Shown here in pieces: positions 1 through 8,915 of a stretch of DNA of 64,000 bases (positions are counted from its first letter, which is position 1; each line of letters starts with the position of its first letter). Source of the DNA: Chloroflexota bacterium (GTDB taxonomy: Bacteria > Chloroflexota > Anaerolineae > Aggregatilineales > Phototrophicaceae); NCBI GenBank assembly GCA_011525385.1, contig WTGF01000069.1:36908-100907 (forward strand), given 5' to 3'. The notes below the pieces were generated by a model, which was given only the letters and a program-made list of their open reading frames with translations, searched no databases and was not told where the DNA came from. The position numbers and the translations under genes were made by a program.

Positions 1-1
1 C

Positions 2-400
2 TTGTGGCTGTCGCAGGTCGCGCTTGTCGACGATCGCATAGTCGGGCACGCTGCCTACAGCCTGGTCGAGATTTCCCACAACAGCAACAATTGGCATTTC
101 CCGGCCTTGGGGCCCATCGCTGTTGCACCTGCCTATCAAAGGCAAGGTATCGGCAGCGCCTTGATTCGCGCGGGTTTTGAGGTTGTGGGAGAGGCGGGCT
201 TTGGGCTGCTGTTTCTGGTCGGGAGTCCCAACTATTACCCCCGCTTTGGTTTCCAGCCAGCGCTTCCGCTTGGGTTCACCTCGGACTACGTCAAGCCGGG
301 CGGGCGGCACGAACATTTTATGGCGCTCGTTCTGGATCAAAGCCTGATTGGCTCTGTACGCGGCCACATGCGCTTTCACGGGGCATTCCCGGACCCTTGA
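2..400 (+). CDS. GNAT-family N-acetyltransferase, 5'-truncated by the window edge
   Basis: The reading frame is open from the window edge to a TGA at 398-400, so at least 132 C-terminal residues of a longer protein are present. The acetyl-CoA pyrophosphate-binding signature QRQGIGSAL lies around residues 46-54, followed by a segment ending NYYPRFGF, typical of YhbS-like GNAT acetyltransferases. These transfer an acetyl group from acetyl-CoA to an amine; the substrate cannot be inferred. The first visible codon is TTG and no ribosome site can be judged, so the true start is probably outside the window. The family call is firm, the function is not. Confidence 0.85.
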   Translation: MWLSQVALVDDRIVGHAAYSLVEISHNSNNWHFPALGPIAVAPAYQRQGIGSALIRAGFEVVGEAGFGLLFLVGSPNYYPRFGFQPALPLGFTSDYVKPGGRHEHFMALVLDQSLIGSVRGHMRFHGAFPDP

Positions 401-502
401 CCGCATACCCGTCTCGTCAGTCGCGTGGTGCCTTTGCCGATGCAGCTAGCAGACGAGTGATGCCACGCGAATGTGGAAAACCGTTCGTCCCCGGTCGTGG
501 AT

Positions 503-907
503 TCAGATTGGCGAGAGCACAGATTCGATTTCCTCGGCGGCCTTTTGCGCGGCGAACAAGACTTGAGCGAGATTGGCGTCAGAAGCAACCAGAACGGCCA
601 GCGATACCTCCCCCACCGGAAAGGACAACATTGTACCGGCCTCCCCCTCCAAGACCAGGCGCCCCGGTTTGCCTTGGGCCAGCCGATGCATAGTTCGCTC
701 CCCGGCGCCGGTTAGCGAAGCTGCCAGCGCCGCCAACTCAGTGCTCTCAATCATTTGCCCAGGACCGTTTCCGTCCCCATCAACCGGGTAACTGGCAACA
801 GGTAAACCTTCTTCAGTGACAATCACGCAGCACTTGACCTGCTCAACCACCAGGCACAGCACTTGCAAAATAGTCTCGAGCGCATGACTGCGGTCTTCGC
901 CTTTCAT
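503..907 (-). CDS. Roadblock/LC7 domain protein
   Basis: This 134-residue protein has the length and pattern of a single bacterial Roadblock/LC7 domain: an N-terminal helix (HALETILQVLCLVVEQV), a first strand with VIVTEEGLPVAS, a helix rich in Ala and Leu, and a late strand (SLAVLVASDANL) followed by a C-terminal helix. Such proteins usually bind or regulate small Ras-like GTPases of the MglA type, but no GTPase gene is next to it. The ATG at 907 was preferred over an upstream in-frame start at 1036 because the 43 extra residues do not resemble the domain. It is divergent from tsaE. Confidence 0.75.
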   Translation of the reverse strand: MKGEDRSHALETILQVLCLVVEQVKCCVIVTEEGLPVASYPVDGDGNGPGQMIESTELAALAASLTGAGERTMHRLAQGKPGRLVLEGEAGTMLSFPVGEVSLAVLVASDANLAQVLFAAQKAAEEIESVLSPI

Positions 908-1134
908 GGGTCTTTCGCATGCCTGCAACTGCTTAAACGCGTACAAGAGCAGTATAGCCCAAGGTCTGCGGGCGCTCAAGCGAAGTGAGCGGCTAACTGC
1001 TAGGTTTGACAACTCTGCCGATGTCTTGCAACACATACGAGTAAAGCGGCATACGACGGGGAGAAGCCACTCTTCTTCGCTTCATGCGCCTGACATGATT
1101 GCAGACTATCGGCGAAAAAACAGGCGCCAACAGG

Positions 1135-1140
1135 TATAAT
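1135..1140 (+). promoter_or_regulatory. Candidate -10 box for tsaE-tsaB
   Basis: A perfect TATAAT lies 31 bp before the chosen tsaE start codon. No convincing -35 element is seen 16-18 bp upstream, so this is only a candidate. Confidence 0.3.
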
Positions 1141-1170
1141 TGCCAGGGTGAATGGGGGCGGGAGACCGCA

Positions 1171-1680
1171 ATGTCTGTCCAGCGGCGATATCAATTGGAG
1201 TTCACCAGCAGCAGTCCGCAGCATACGGAAAGTCTGGGCCGATTACTCGGACAGTTGCTGCACGCCGATGATGTGATCTGCCTTTCCGGCGATTTGGGCG
1301 CCGGGAAAACGATTTATAGCCGCGGAATCGGCGCCGGGTGGGGCGCGGCCATACCTTTGACCAGTCCGACCTTCAACCTAGTACACGAACACAGGCGCGC
1401 CATCGATGATGCCCGTCTTTTTCATATTGATTGTTACCGCATCAGCGGCCCCGGCGATGCGGATTCGATCGGATTGGATGACATCCTGGATAGTAAGGCG
1501 ACGGCGCTCCTGGAATGGCCCGAGCGCATCCAGGCGGTATTGCCCCCGGCGCGCCTCTGGATCGACATCCTCGACGGCGGAGGAGCGCAGCGCCATTTCG
1601 TCTTTCAAGCTTGCGGCGAACGCTATGTGACGCTTCTTGATCGCTATCGACAACTCGTCGGTGGCATCACGATCATGTAG
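1171..1680 (+). CDS. tsaE: tRNA threonylcarbamoyladenosine biosynthesis ATPase TsaE
   Basis: TsaE (YjeE) is the small P-loop ATPase that works with TsaB and TsaD to install threonylcarbamoyl-adenosine (t6A) at position 37 of ANN-decoding tRNAs. The 169-residue protein has a Walker A motif GDLGAGKT at residues 40-47, the family motif LTSPTFNLVHEH, the segment LFHIDCYRI and a LLEWPERI motif, all as expected. The ATG at 1171 follows a purine-rich GGGGGCGGGAGA ribosome site; an upstream in-frame start at 1099 would add 24 atypical residues. The partner gene tsaB follows after 48 bp, supporting a joint operon. Confidence 0.93.
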   Translation: MSVQRRYQLEFTSSSPQHTESLGRLLGQLLHADDVICLSGDLGAGKTIYSRGIGAGWGAAIPLTSPTFNLVHEHRRAIDDARLFHIDCYRISGPGDADSIGLDDILDSKATALLEWPERIQAVLPPARLWIDILDGGGAQRHFVFQACGERYVTLLDRYRQLVGGITIM

Positions 1681-1728
1681 ACAGCCGCTCGCGCGGACGG
1701 ATGGACTATAAACGAAGAGAGAGAGTCG

Positions 1729-2403
1729 ATGTTGCTGGCAATTGACACCGCCACTCGCTTATTGAGCCTTGCGCTCCACGACGGCGACCGCCTGCTGGCC
1801 GAGAGCACATTTGCGGTCGGCAGAAAACATAGCGCGGTCCTAGCGCTCTTGATCAAGCAGATGCTGACGCAAACAGACACGGCGACCAGCGACATAACCT
1901 CGCTGGCGGTTTCGGTTGGTCCAGGCTCGTATACAGGACTGCGAATAGGCGTCGCTTTGGCAAAGGGCATGGCGGCCGCCCGCGATCTGCCACTCGTGCC
2001 TGTGACCACGCTCGACACGATCGCCGCGGCTGCCGGGGCAGCGAATCGCTCGCTCCCTTTGATCGCGGCCGTACCCGCTGGGCGCAGCCGGGTCATTTGG
2101 GCGGTCTATAACTGTGAGGGCGACGCCTGGCGCATCTCGGGCGAAATGAAACTGGGAAGCTGGGATGAATTGCTCGCCGCCTGCGACATGCCCTGTACGC
2201 TTACCGGCGAGATCGATAAAGACGGGCTGCAGAAAGTACACATGGCGCGTGACGCAGGTGGACGAATCACGCTGCTTTCGCCGGCGGAGCGATTCCGACG
2301 CGCCGGTTATATGGCGCAGATCGCCTGGAAAGGACTGCGCCACGATGACAACAGATCGTATCCAGCCGATCAGGTGATGCCGATCTATCTTAAGTCGCCT
2401 TGA
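1729..2403 (+). CDS. tsaB: tRNA threonylcarbamoyladenosine biosynthesis protein TsaB
   Basis: TsaB (YeaZ) is the inactive paralogue of the TsaD/Kae1 fold that scaffolds the t6A synthase complex in the cytoplasm. The 224-residue protein opens with LAIDTATRLLSLAL and carries the diagnostic SVGPGSYTGLRIGVALAKGMA block at about residues 63-83. The length matches the family. It begins after an AGAGAGAG-rich leader and directly follows tsaE; tsaD is not in the window. The C-terminus is close to a downstream ALDH gene that has its own strong ribosome site. Confidence 0.93.
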   Translation: MLLAIDTATRLLSLALHDGDRLLAESTFAVGRKHSAVLALLIKQMLTQTDTATSDITSLAVSVGPGSYTGLRIGVALAKGMAAARDLPLVPVTTLDTIAAAAGAANRSLPLIAAVPAGRSRVIWAVYNCEGDAWRISGEMKLGSWDELLAACDMPCTLTGEIDKDGLQKVHMARDAGGRITLLSPAERFRRAGYMAQIAWKGLRHDDNRSYPADQVMPIYLKSP

Positions 2404-2441
2404 CGATCTACGGCGACAGGACATCCAAGGAGGCCTCAGAC

Positions 2442-3965
2442 ATGAAAGACATTTTGGAAAGACTTGGCATCAGCGAAGTGAACGCCGGCGTCTGCTGCGG
2501 CGTCGATAACTGGATCCGCGATCCGCAGGGCGCGGTGCTGCAGTCGATCAACCCTGCCAATAACGAGGTCATCGCCTCCGTTGTGCAAGGCACTGTCCAT
2601 AGCTACGAGGGAGCGGTAGCGGCTGCTCAAGCAGGCTTTGCGCAATGGCGCGCGCTGCCGGCGCCGAAGCGTGGAGAACTCATCCGCGATCTGGGCAATG
2701 CCCTGCGCGAATACAAAGAGCCCCTGGGCGAACTGGTCACATTGGAAAATGGCAAGATCCGCACCGAAGGCTTGGGTGAAGTGCAAGAGATGATCGACAT
2801 CTGCGACTTCGCTGTGGGCTTGTCGCGACAGCTTTATGGCTTAACCATGCATTCGGAGCGCCCCGGTCATCGCATGTACGAGCAATGGCACCCGCTAGGA
2901 CCGATTGGTATCATCACCGCCTTCAATTTTCCGGTAGCGGTCTGGTCCTGGAATGCGGCCATCGCGGCTGTCTGCGGCGATACGATGATATGGAAGCCGT
3001 CGCCGACGACGCCTTTGACAGCGATTGCGATACAGCAGATCTGCAATCGGGTGATGGCGAAGCATGGCCTTACCGGCGTCTTCAATCTGGTTATCGGCGA
3101 CAATGACATGATTGGCGAGCGGATGATCCGCGATGAACGCCTCCCGTTGATCAGCTTTACCGGCTCGATCCGCGTGGGCAGGCATGTAGCCCAAGCGGTA
3201 GCCGGGCGCCTGGGGCGCTGCATTCTGGAACTGGGAGGTAATAATGGCATTGTCGTCAGCGCCGACGCGGACCTGGACATGGCGATCCGCGCCATTCTTT
3301 TTGGCGCCGTCGGAACTGCTGGACAGCGCTGCACCACCACGCGCCGGCTGATTGTGGAGTACTCGGTCATCGACGAACTTTGTGATCGACTCGTTCGAGC
3401 GTACCAGTCCGTGACAGTTGGCGACCCTATGACGGAGGGCGTGCTGCTGGGTCCGCTAATCAGCGGCCGCGCGGTTGACATAATGATGGAAGCGATTGAC
3501 AGGGCCAGGGCGGAAGGCGGGCGCGTGTTGACGGGCGGAGGAAAGTTATCGGCGATCGGCAAAAACTACGTTGAGCCGACCATCATTCGTATGCCGCGGC
3601 AAACGCCTCTGGTCTGCGAAGAGACTTTCGCGCCGATCCTGTATGTTATGACGTATGAAACGCTGGACGAGGCCATCGCCATGCATAACGCGGTGCCCCA
3701 GGGACTTTCCAGCGCGATGTTCACGCGCGATCTACTGGCGGCGGAACGCTTTCTGTCTCATGCCGGTTCCGATTGTGGCATCGCCAACATCAACATCGGG
3801 ACTAGCGGCGCGGAGATCGGCGGCGCATTCGGCGGCGAAAAAGATACCGGCGGCGGTCGCGAATCCGGCTCCGATGCCTGGAAGGCTTATATGCGCCGGC
3901 AGACCAATACCATCAACTACTCCAGCGAATTGCCGCTGGCGCAAGGAGTCGAGTTTGATGTCTGA
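2442..3965 (+). CDS. ALDH7-family aldehyde dehydrogenase (antiquitin/AmaB-like)
   Basis: This NAD-dependent aldehyde dehydrogenase of 507 residues has the catalytic Cys297 in GTAGQRCTT and the general base Glu263 in LELGGNN. The LELGGNN variant and the C-terminal block GGAFGGEKDTGGGRESGSD are diagnostic of the ALDH7 (antiquitin) group, whose members oxidise 2-aminoadipate semialdehyde in lysine catabolism. The start at 2442 sits behind a strong AAGGAGG site at 2428-2434; an upstream frame to 2400 overlaps tsaB and lacks such a site. No other lysine-degradation gene is adjacent, so the physiological substrate is an inference from the subfamily. Confidence 0.92.
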   Translation: MKDILERLGISEVNAGVCCGVDNWIRDPQGAVLQSINPANNEVIASVVQGTVHSYEGAVAAAQAGFAQWRALPAPKRGELIRDLGNALREYKEPLGELVTLENGKIRTEGLGEVQEMIDICDFAVGLSRQLYGLTMHSERPGHRMYEQWHPLGPIGIITAFNFPVAVWSWNAAIAAVCGDTMIWKPSPTTPLTAIAIQQICNRVMAKHGLTGVFNLVIGDNDMIGERMIRDERLPLISFTGSIRVGRHVAQAVAGRLGRCILELGGNNGIVVSADADLDMAIRAILFGAVGTAGQRCTTTRRLIVEYSVIDELCDRLVRAYQSVTVGDPMTEGVLLGPLISGRAVDIMMEAIDRARAEGGRVLTGGGKLSAIGKNYVEPTIIRMPRQTPLVCEETFAPILYVMTYETLDEAIAMHNAVPQGLSSAMFTRDLLAAERFLSHAGSDCGIANINIGTSGAEIGGAFGGEKDTGGGRESGSDAWKAYMRRQTNTINYSSELPLAQGVEFDV

Positions 3966-3999
3966 GGCTCGGTAAATCCGGGGCAATGCAACTGTGGCG

Positions 4000-4767
4000 C
4001 TATGACAAGCGCAGATCCCAAGCTTCCAGCGTCGCCATGAATTGATGGGCCGTCATATCGAGATGAACGGGCGTCACGCTGACAAAGTCGCGATGAACCG
4101 CCCAAATATCGGTACCAATCTCGTCAAAATTGCCGACCGGCGGCTGGCCCTCGACACGGACCACGCCCCCGTCAATGTGATTGAGTTTGTCTCGGTAAAT
4201 CCGCACGCCTTGCCGCGTCAGGCGGATGCCGCGCAAGTCTTCAAAACTGGCCACGCCCGGCACGTTGACACTGAGAATCGTCAATGGCGGCAATCCCGCT
4301 TCCAAGACCTTGCTCGCGATACGAATCGCGATCTCCGCCGCCACCTGATAGTCTTCGACGCAGTCGGCGCGGGCCGCGGCCAGGGATATAGCAACGGCAG
4401 GCAAGCCATGAATTGCTGCTTCCAAAGCTGCGGTTACGGTACCGCTATAAGTCAGGTCTTGCCCCATGTTTGCGCCGCGATTGATGCCAGAGACGACGAT
4501 ATCCGGCTTGTGATCCAGCAAGCCCAACATGGCAACAGCGATACAATCGGCGGGCGATCCGCTGACTGCAAGCGCCGGGATGCCGCTTCCTACCTCGCAA
4601 CGCCGGTACGGAATATCTTTGAAAAGAGTGATCGCGTGACCCGATCCGCTTTGATTGGTCGCTGGAGCGCTGACTCGCACATCGCCCAAGCCGCGCATGG
4701 CCTCCGCCAGCGCTACGATACCGGGCGCATCATAACCATCGTCGTTGGTGACAAGGATAGAGGTCAA
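4000..4767 (-). CDS. surE: 5'/3'-nucleotidase SurE
   Basis: SurE is a metal-dependent nucleoside-monophosphate phosphatase linked to stationary-phase survival. The N-terminus reads TSILVTNDDGYDAPG, with the two metal-binding aspartates at residues 9-10, followed by the NQSGSGHAIT loop near residue 40 and the SGINRGANMG motif. The length of 255 residues fits the family when a TTG at 4767 is used, preceded by GAAAGG about 12 bases upstream. A longer version from another TTG at 4821 would add 18 residues before the usual beta strand. It is convergent with the ALDH7 gene. Confidence 0.92.
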   Translation of the reverse strand: MTSILVTNDDGYDAPGIVALAEAMRGLGDVRVSAPATNQSGSGHAITLFKDIPYRRCEVGSGIPALAVSGSPADCIAVAMLGLLDHKPDIVVSGINRGANMGQDLTYSGTVTAALEAAIHGLPAVAISLAAARADCVEDYQVAAEIAIRIASKVLEAGLPPLTILSVNVPGVASFEDLRGIRLTRQGVRIYRDKLNHIDGGVVRVEGQPPVGNFDEIGTDIWAVHRDFVSVTPVHLDMTAHQFMATLEAWDLRLS

Positions 4768-4864
4768 AGCGGTCCGCCTTTCAGTTGGTGGCACAGGAAC
4801 CGAAAATGTAGGGCAAATCAAGGCAGTTTGCTAGGGCCGAGGATCGCCGCAGCGCTGGCCGCGC

Positions 4865-6103
4865 TCAGGGACAGTTGCCCCGCTGCAAGGTATATTCGAT
4901 GTATCTGGAATTGTCATTTTCATTCGTCTCGGCGATATGTCCGCCACTATCGACAGAAACAACGATGCGGTGCACTGCTGCATAATGTGCGCTAACGATA
5001 ATGTTGACAGGCATTGCCGTGATGGTTTCCCCGGCTCGTATCATCGGGAAAGGGTTTGCTGGATCCGACTGCGCAATAGGCTCGTCGCGACCGGGAATGG
5101 TATCTTCCACCACTATCCAGCCCCCGGTACCCGTGTCTTCAGTGCCTTCATTGCGTATCGACACAGTAACCTTGCCAGCCTGGTTGCAGACCAGATTCTG
5201 AGGCTCGAGTCTAATGCCTGCGATCACCAGATTAACGCCGCCAGTCGGGGTCGCAGCAGTCGCCGGCTCAGCTGGCCCCGGACCCGACTCCACGGGAAGA
5301 TCCGCCAGATCGCCGCTGGGACTGACCAGCTCCGAATAGATCCAGGCATCGCCCTGGGCGCCGTAACGAATGTGGTACCAGTCACGGTCGGGATTCACCG
5401 CGACGATAACAACTTCTTGGTTGACGGCAATGCTTCCGACCAATTCAAAGGACGTTCCAGGACCGCGACGCAAGTTCGACGGCTTCGCGATCACCGCCGC
5501 AACGCTCCTGCTCGAAAGCACGGGCGGTCTGGTTGGCGGCGGAGCGGTCGCGGATTCGACTGCCGCGTCTGTGCTAAGCACGGCGGTTTCGTCAGGGGGC
5601 GGGACAACTGTAGCGTCGACGATTTCTTCCGCTGGAGGGACGACTGCGACGCTTTCCTGCGTTTCCGCGTCTGCAGGTGCTAGGACGACCGAGATCGAGA
5701 CGCTCTCGCTGGCGCCGCTGCCGTCGCCGCGTTCCGCCGCCACCGTGATCTCGAATTGACCCGGATTGCTCGTGGGCCAGTCGATCGTGACCGGAACGAC
5801 CGAAGCGCCGATGGGATTGGGATCCTGCTTTTCGCCGATTACATCGCCATTCAACAGCATAGTAACCCGCGCCAAATCCGGACCGGCATTTTCAATGCGC
5901 GCTTGAACGATGACCGTTGCGCCGGACAAAAAAGTTTGATCCGGCAAAGGAGAAGCGATATGGATCACCGGAGGACCGGCAAACGCGACCGGCGCGACCT
6001 CTGCGCTTGGGACGCCGAGGCTGCATGCGGAGAAAAGCAAAACGAGAGTGATGAACATCAAGCAAGGCACGCGGATCACCCCGGTTGCCTGGCCCGAATT
6101 CAT
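4865..6103 (-). CDS. Lipoprotein with Ig-like, SH3b and CARDB-like domains
   Basis: A 412-residue exported protein. Residues 1-27 form a lipoprotein signal peptide ending in the lipobox LFSAC with Cys27. Residues 45-140 resemble a bacterial Ig-like domain, followed by an Ala/Pro/Thr/Val-rich linker. An SH3b domain lies around 205-265 (SNLRRGPGTSFELVG, then WYHIRYG and AWIYSELV), and a CARDB-like domain starts near 293 and runs to the C-terminus. SH3b domains commonly bind cell-wall peptides, so a role at the cell surface is likely. The start has a GGGAGATAGGGA leader. No partner gene is evident; it lies between surE and the divergent coaBC. Confidence 0.8.
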   Translation of the reverse strand: MNSGQATGVIRVPCLMFITLVLLFSACSLGVPSAEVAPVAFAGPPVIHIASPLPDQTFLSGATVIVQARIENAGPDLARVTMLLNGDVIGEKQDPNPIGASVVPVTIDWPTSNPGQFEITVAAERGDGSGASESVSISVVLAPADAETQESVAVVPPAEEIVDATVVPPPDETAVLSTDAAVESATAPPPTRPPVLSSRSVAAVIAKPSNLRRGPGTSFELVGSIAVNQEVVIVAVNPDRDWYHIRYGAQGDAWIYSELVSPSGDLADLPVESGPGPAEPATAATPTGGVNLVIAGIRLEPQNLVCNQAGKVTVSIRNEGTEDTGTGGWIVVEDTIPGRDEPIAQSDPANPFPMIRAGETITAMPVNIIVSAHYAAVHRIVVSVDSGGHIAETNENDNSRYIEYTLQRGNCP

Positions 6104-6294
6104 TCCCTATCTCCCGCTTCATGCGCCCCGACAGTAGAGTCAACTCTATCAGAAAGGGCGGCTTAACGCGAGTTGATTTGCCCTGCTCTTTGCCTACTCT
6201 TACCGGGTTTCCAGCGCGACAAATGAGACGAAATCCTTTCGTTTCCGCCGGGCATTGTGTAACATGGAATTGCAGGACTAGCGCAAAGTGAGCC

Positions 6295-7527
6295 ATGGAT
6301 ACAATCGCGTTATTGGATGGTAAACGCATTCTCCTGGGTGTTTGCGGGAGCATCGCCAGCTACAAGTCGGTTGATCTCGTCAGCAAATTGACGCAGTCGG
6401 GCGTCGCCGTCGACGTGATCATGACAGAAGCCGCGCAGCGATTTGTCGCGCCCCTCTCCTTTCAAGCGGTGAGCGGACGTCCGGTCTACACAGATCTGTG
6501 GCAGAGCGACGCCGATGGCGGCTTGCCGACACACATCGCGCATGTAGGATTGGCGGAGGAAGCTGATCTGCTTCTGATCGCGCCGGCGACCGCCAACACG
6601 ATCGCCAAGCTGGCGCATGGCCTAGCCGATGATCTCCTGGCAGTAACGGCCCTGGCTGCAAAATGTCCTGTTGCCATCGCCCCGGCCATGGACGGCGCTA
6701 TGTACGAGAATCCCGCGCTGCGAGCCAACCTCGAAGTCTTGCGGGCGCGCGACGTCCACTTGATCGAACCGGAAATCGGGCGCTTTGCCAGCGGCTTGTC
6801 GGGCTTGGGACGCTTGCCAGAGACATCGACCTTGATGGGGCAAGTCCGGCGAATTCTGGGCATGGATGGCGAACTGGCCGGGCACAAGCTGGTGGTCACG
6901 GCCGGCGGTACGCGAGAGGCGCTTGATCCGGTGCGCTTTATCAGCAATCGCTCGTCCGGCAAGCAGGGCTATGCCATCGCGCAAGCCGCGCTTGACGCGG
7001 GCGCGGAGGTTGTCTTGATCTCGGCAGCGCAGCACCTGGCGCCGCCAATCGGCGTCAGGCTGGTTTCGGTCGACTCTGCCGGGGCGATGAAAGAGGCCGT
7101 ACTGGAAAACCTTGTCGAATCGACTGCGTTGGTCATGGCAGCGGCGGTGGCCGATTACAAACCAGCCGATGTTTCCCAGCAGAAAATCAAGAAAGCGGAC
7201 GACGATTTGACCTTGCCCCTGGAACGCACCGCCGACATTTTGATGGCGGTTAAGCAAAGGCGCGCTGATACCGGTTATCCCATGATCGTGGTTGGCTTCG
7301 CCGCAGAAAGCGAGAATCTGGTCGAAAACGCCACCGACAAGCTGCAACGAAAGGGACTGGACCTGTTGATTGCCAACGACATCACCGCAGAAGACGCCGG
7401 TTTTCAAGTGGATACCAATCGCGTTTTGGTACTGGACATGGATGGCGGCTTGCACAAAATCGACCGACGCAGCAAAGCCGATATCGGCGCCTACATCATC
7501 GAACGGATCGGCGGCTTGCTCGACTGA
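6295..7527 (+). CDS. coaBC: Bifunctional phosphopantothenoylcysteine decarboxylase/synthetase CoaBC
   Basis: This 410-residue enzyme performs two steps of coenzyme A synthesis: ligation of cysteine to 4'-phosphopantothenate (CoaB) and decarboxylation to 4'-phosphopantetheine (CoaC). The FMN-binding CoaC half covers residues 1-185, with His80 in PTHIAH, the APATANTIAKLA block and PAMDGAMYENP. The CoaB half covers 195-410, with TAGGTREALDPVRF, ISNRSSGKQG and AAAVADYKP. The position of the CoaC redox cysteine known from E. coli is serine here (Ser166, FASG). The gene is monocistronic and convergent with the next one. Confidence 0.95.
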   Translation: MDTIALLDGKRILLGVCGSIASYKSVDLVSKLTQSGVAVDVIMTEAAQRFVAPLSFQAVSGRPVYTDLWQSDADGGLPTHIAHVGLAEEADLLLIAPATANTIAKLAHGLADDLLAVTALAAKCPVAIAPAMDGAMYENPALRANLEVLRARDVHLIEPEIGRFASGLSGLGRLPETSTLMGQVRRILGMDGELAGHKLVVTAGGTREALDPVRFISNRSSGKQGYAIAQAALDAGAEVVLISAAQHLAPPIGVRLVSVDSAGAMKEAVLENLVESTALVMAAAVADYKPADVSQQKIKKADDDLTLPLERTADILMAVKQRRADTGYPMIVVGFAAESENLVENATDKLQRKGLDLLIANDITAEDAGFQVDTNRVLVLDMDGGLHKIDRRSKADIGAYIIERIGGLLD

Positions 7528-7528
7528 A

Positions 7529-7999
7529 TCACTGCCCTAGCTGCCCCAATTCAAAGATCGCGCGGCAGTGCGCGATATATGCTGAAAGCGTCTGTCGGCA
7601 ACCGATCTGATAATAGGGAATCAGATCCGGTACGCCCGCGTCCGCAAAGCCATCCTGTTCGTAGCTGACGAGCGTACCCTCACCCGCAGAATCAAAGTGC
7701 AAGGATATTTGGTTATGGCCCGGCCAGGTCGGGTCCTGCCAGGTGTAGCTCAATATCGCCGGCGGCTGCCAGACGGTGATGCGGCCAATCTCGTATTCCC
7801 CTCCATCGGAAAAGGATTCGTAATAGCGCCCGTTCAATGCCGCCTCGAAGCGAATGTGCCGCGGGAATACGCCCTCCGGCGCGAAGCTATAGGGAAAGAC
7901 ACCCTGCCGCGGCCACCAGACGTCCATCTGCTCCACGAAGGTATCAAAGGCCGCTTGCGGCGGCAGTGGGACAGTTTCTTGCAAGAATACGTCGGCCAT
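7529..7999 (-). CDS. SRPBCC/AHSA1-like domain protein
   Basis: A 156-residue protein with the pattern of the SRPBCC (START-like) fold of the AHSA1 group: an N-terminal VPLPPQAAFDTFVE helix, a strand pair with GRYYESF and GEYEIGRITVWQPPAILSYTW, and a C-terminal helix beginning YYQIGCRQTLSAYIAHC. Such domains bind hydrophobic ligands or chaperone clients; the ligand cannot be named. The ATG at 7999 gives a domain-length protein; an upstream in-frame start at 8071 would add 24 residues without support. Its stop lies one base from that of coaBC, so the two genes are tail to tail. Confidence 0.75.
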   Translation of the reverse strand: MADVFLQETVPLPPQAAFDTFVEQMDVWWPRQGVFPYSFAPEGVFPRHIRFEAALNGRYYESFSDGGEYEIGRITVWQPPAILSYTWQDPTWPGHNQISLHFDSAGEGTLVSYEQDGFADAGVPDLIPYYQIGCRQTLSAYIAHCRAIFELGQLGQ

Positions 8000-8067
8000 T
8001 GCTTCGCGACCTTTTGGATCTGTCAAAACAGATTCACCGCTTGGAAGAACCACATGAGAATAGAATG

Positions 8068-8499
8068 TCAAAGAGAAATGCGGTCTGGCTCTCGCACGAT
8101 TTCGAATTGTCGGCTTGCGCGGAAGAAACAGACTTTGAAGTGCGTGAAGAAACTTACTTGACCAAGAATCACCGGCACAGTATCAGCGCTAATCCATGCA
8201 AAGCCCATTCTGATGCTGGGCAGAATCCCGACCGTGATGTCCAAAAGCAACGTTCGGGATTCCAAGTCTTCCGTAACTCCAGTCAGCCCAGGTAGCTCCC
8301 GTTCTTCTTCCCAGATTCCGCCCAATTCTATACCTACTTGGTAGGGCAACACATTTACGTCGGCACCGCTATCTACCAACGCTAGAGTTCGTATCTCGTT
8401 CTGGCGGTGGCTCAATGTAATTGGCAAGAGCGGGCGGTCTATGCCATCGTCTTCGTAGTGCGGATTAGTGATATATGGAAAGACCAGTTCCTCACTCAT
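8068..8499 (-). CDS. Retropepsin-like aspartyl protease domain protein
   Basis: This 143-residue protein carries ALVDSGADVNVLP at residues 40-52, the catalytic D-S/T-G-A motif of retroviral-type aspartyl proteases with Asp43, and later VPVILGQVSFF, the counterpart of the second ILG turn. Such small proteins contain one protease lobe and must dimerise to be active. Its start overlaps the end of the upstream 70-residue gene by 8 bases, so translation is probably coupled. This two-gene layout resembles a toxin-antitoxin-like module, but that is inference; proteolytic activity is not shown by the sequence. Confidence 0.75.
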   Translation of the reverse strand: MSEELVFPYITNPHYEDDGIDRPLLPITLSHRQNEIRTLALVDSGADVNVLPYQVGIELGGIWEEERELPGLTGVTEDLESRTLLLDITVGILPSIRMGFAWISADTVPVILGQVSFFTHFKVCFFRASRQFEIVREPDRISL

Positions 8500-8704
8500 T
8501 CCTTTCTTGATCTTCCTCTAACATCTCGATCATGGTTATCGCGTCTTCTGTCGCGCGAATTAGAGGCGATACCCTGAATACGTTCCTGCCCTCAAAATGT
8601 TTTTCAATATCAGTTGATAAGTCGTCCGACAAGAATTGAAGAATCTTCAGTTTTTCATTGCGATTGAGTTGCTGAATTTCACTCAACAGCTCTTTGGTCT
8701 TCAT
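8492..8704 (-). CDS. Small protein upstream of the retropepsin-like gene
   Basis: A 70-residue protein, unrecognised by family. It starts at an ATG preceded by a good GAGAGG ribosome site and ends inside the start region of the retropepsin-like gene with an 8-base overlap. The N-terminal half is a Lys/Glu-rich helix (TKELLSEIQQLNRNEKLKILQFL), resembling the helical N-termini of small regulators and antitoxins; the C-terminal half ends in an acidic stretch. The longer open frame up to 8887 is not supported by composition or a ribosome site. Co-translation with its neighbour suggests a common function. Confidence 0.65.
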   Translation of the reverse strand: MKTKELLSEIQQLNRNEKLKILQFLSDDLSTDIEKHFEGRNVFRVSPLIRATEDAITMIEMLEEDQERNE

Positions 8705-8915
8705 GAACGGCCTCTCATTTACCTTTTTTCCATTGTCTGCGTCGCTTATGCGACGAGAAGGCTTATCGTCCCAAATCAGCGCGGCACACTCTTCGCCGAT
8801 TGCGCACCAAGCGATTATACCACAACGCACACCTCTTTGAAACTTGCTTGCCAGGACAAGAACAAGTCGGTTACACTCCAGATACACGGTTCGGCTCTAC
8901 TCATCGCGCGACAGA

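Noticed and set aside
2867..3562. 231-codon minus-strand frame inside the ALDH7 gene
   Set aside because: Antisense shadow of a well-supported gene; no motif and no start signal.
8705..8887. N-terminal extension of the 70-residue protein up to 8887
   Set aside because: The extension overlaps the divergent MoxR promoter region and lacks a ribosome site, whereas the ATG at 8704 has GAGAGG.
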